Positions 5,851 to 6,060 of a stretch of 6,060 nucleotides of DNA are shown piece by piece. The stretch spans positions 1-6,060 of the forward strand of contig JAFAVL010000009.1 in the NCBI GenBank assembly GCA_019242465.1, read 5' to 3'. A program made the translations under genes and the position numbers. Positions within the stretch are counted from its first letter, which is position 1. Every line of letters begins with the position of its first letter. The stretch comes from Chroococcidiopsidaceae cyanobacterium CP_BM_RX_35. Lineage in GTDB: Bacteria; Cyanobacteriota; Cyanobacteriia; Cyanobacteriales; Chroococcidiopsidaceae. The notes below the pieces were generated by a model. It saw only the letters and a list, made by a program, of their open reading frames with translations. It was not told the DNA's origin and ran no database searches.

Positions 5851-6060
5851 ATGGTGCGTTTCCTCTTCCGTCAAAAACGTCAAGTTATTGCCTTTTTCCT
5901 CAGTTTAGGGATTGCCTTGGGATTAGGCCTAACAACTCCTGCCTCAGCCGATTTTCCTCTGTTGCCGCTACTGTTGCAAGGCGGTCAATACCTCCAACTT
6001 TCCAACGTCTCAACATCGCAACAGGTACAACTGGGTCAAGAGATTAATCAACAGTTACAT
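5851..6060 (+). CDS. probable M48-family metallopeptidase, secreted N-terminus (3' partial)
   Basis: The 70 visible codons run off the right edge with no stop. Residues 1-33 are a clear Sec signal peptide: basic n-region (RFLFRQKR), hydrophobic core VIAFFLSLGIALGLGL and a cleavage motif ASA before Asp34. The mature start is FPLLPLLLQGGQYLQLSNV followed by SQQVQLGQEINQQL. It matches, from memory, cyanobacterial M48 peptidases (BepA/HtpX-like) in which an 'xLGxxINQQL' helix precedes the catalytic region. The zinc-binding HExxH would lie beyond the window, so catalysis cannot be confirmed. The same frame is open back to the modBC stop and contains an ATG at 5734, but that start would bury the signal peptide behind 39 residues, so 5851 is preferred. 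No Shine-Dalgarno is visible. The gene has no obvious link to molybdate, and the 141-nt spacer leaves room for its own promoter. Confidence 0.7.
   Translation, partial: MVRFLFRQKRQVIAFFLSLGIALGLGLTTPASADFPLLPLLLQGGQYLQLSNVSTSQQVQLGQEINQQLH

Noticed and set aside
1..6060. CRISPR array, tRNA or rRNA
   Set aside because: No regularly spaced direct repeats were seen and no tRNA cloverleaf or rRNA sequence was recognised by eye.

Overview
The window looks like cyanobacterial chromosome. The evidence is two perfect copies of the octamer GCGATCGC (the HIP1 repeat common in cyanobacteria), a PAS-GGDEF-EAL protein with the 'ITERKQAEE' linkers typical of that phylum, a fused ModB-ModC transporter gene of the kind known from filamentous cyanobacteria, weak or absent Shine-Dalgarno sequences, and a cyanobacterial-type M48 peptidase N-terminus. 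The species cannot be named from this sequence.

Layout. Bases 2-1957 (+) hold the 3' part of a PAS/PAC-GGDEF-EAL signalling protein whose 5' end lies before the window. Bases 2003-2434 (-) encode a 143-aa protein with a ribbon-helix-helix-like N-terminus and a single molybdate-binding Mop/TOBE domain. It is convergent with the GGDEF-EAL gene and divergent from modA. The 58-bp divergent spacer carries an imperfect palindrome (2438-2463) that overlaps the candidate modA promoter. Bases 2493-3269 (+) encode ModA, the molybdate-binding lipoprotein. Bases 3270-3798 are a long gap with no convincing gene and two clusters of strong inverted repeats, one just after modA and one just before the next gene. 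Bases 3799-5709 (+) encode a ModB-ModC fusion (permease plus ATPase in one chain) with an unusually long, repeat-bearing linker. Bases 5710-5850 are a spacer with one hairpin. From 5851 to the window end (+) is the secretory N-terminus of a probable M48 metallopeptidase.

How the genes work together. ModA captures molybdate outside the inner membrane, the ModB half of the fusion forms the channel and the ModC half hydrolyses ATP. The divergent RHH-Mop protein is well placed to sense cytoplasmic molybdate and act on the shared spacer, a role filled by the unrelated winged-helix protein ModE in proteobacteria. That regulatory role is inference from domains and layout. The GGDEF-EAL protein and the peptidase have no evident link to molybdate.

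The most interesting parts are the RHH-Mop regulator with its candidate operator, the hairpin-rich insertion-like gap splitting modA from modBC, the mutually exclusive stems just upstream of the modBC start, and an apparent 45-nt in-frame insertion in the ModB-ModC linker.
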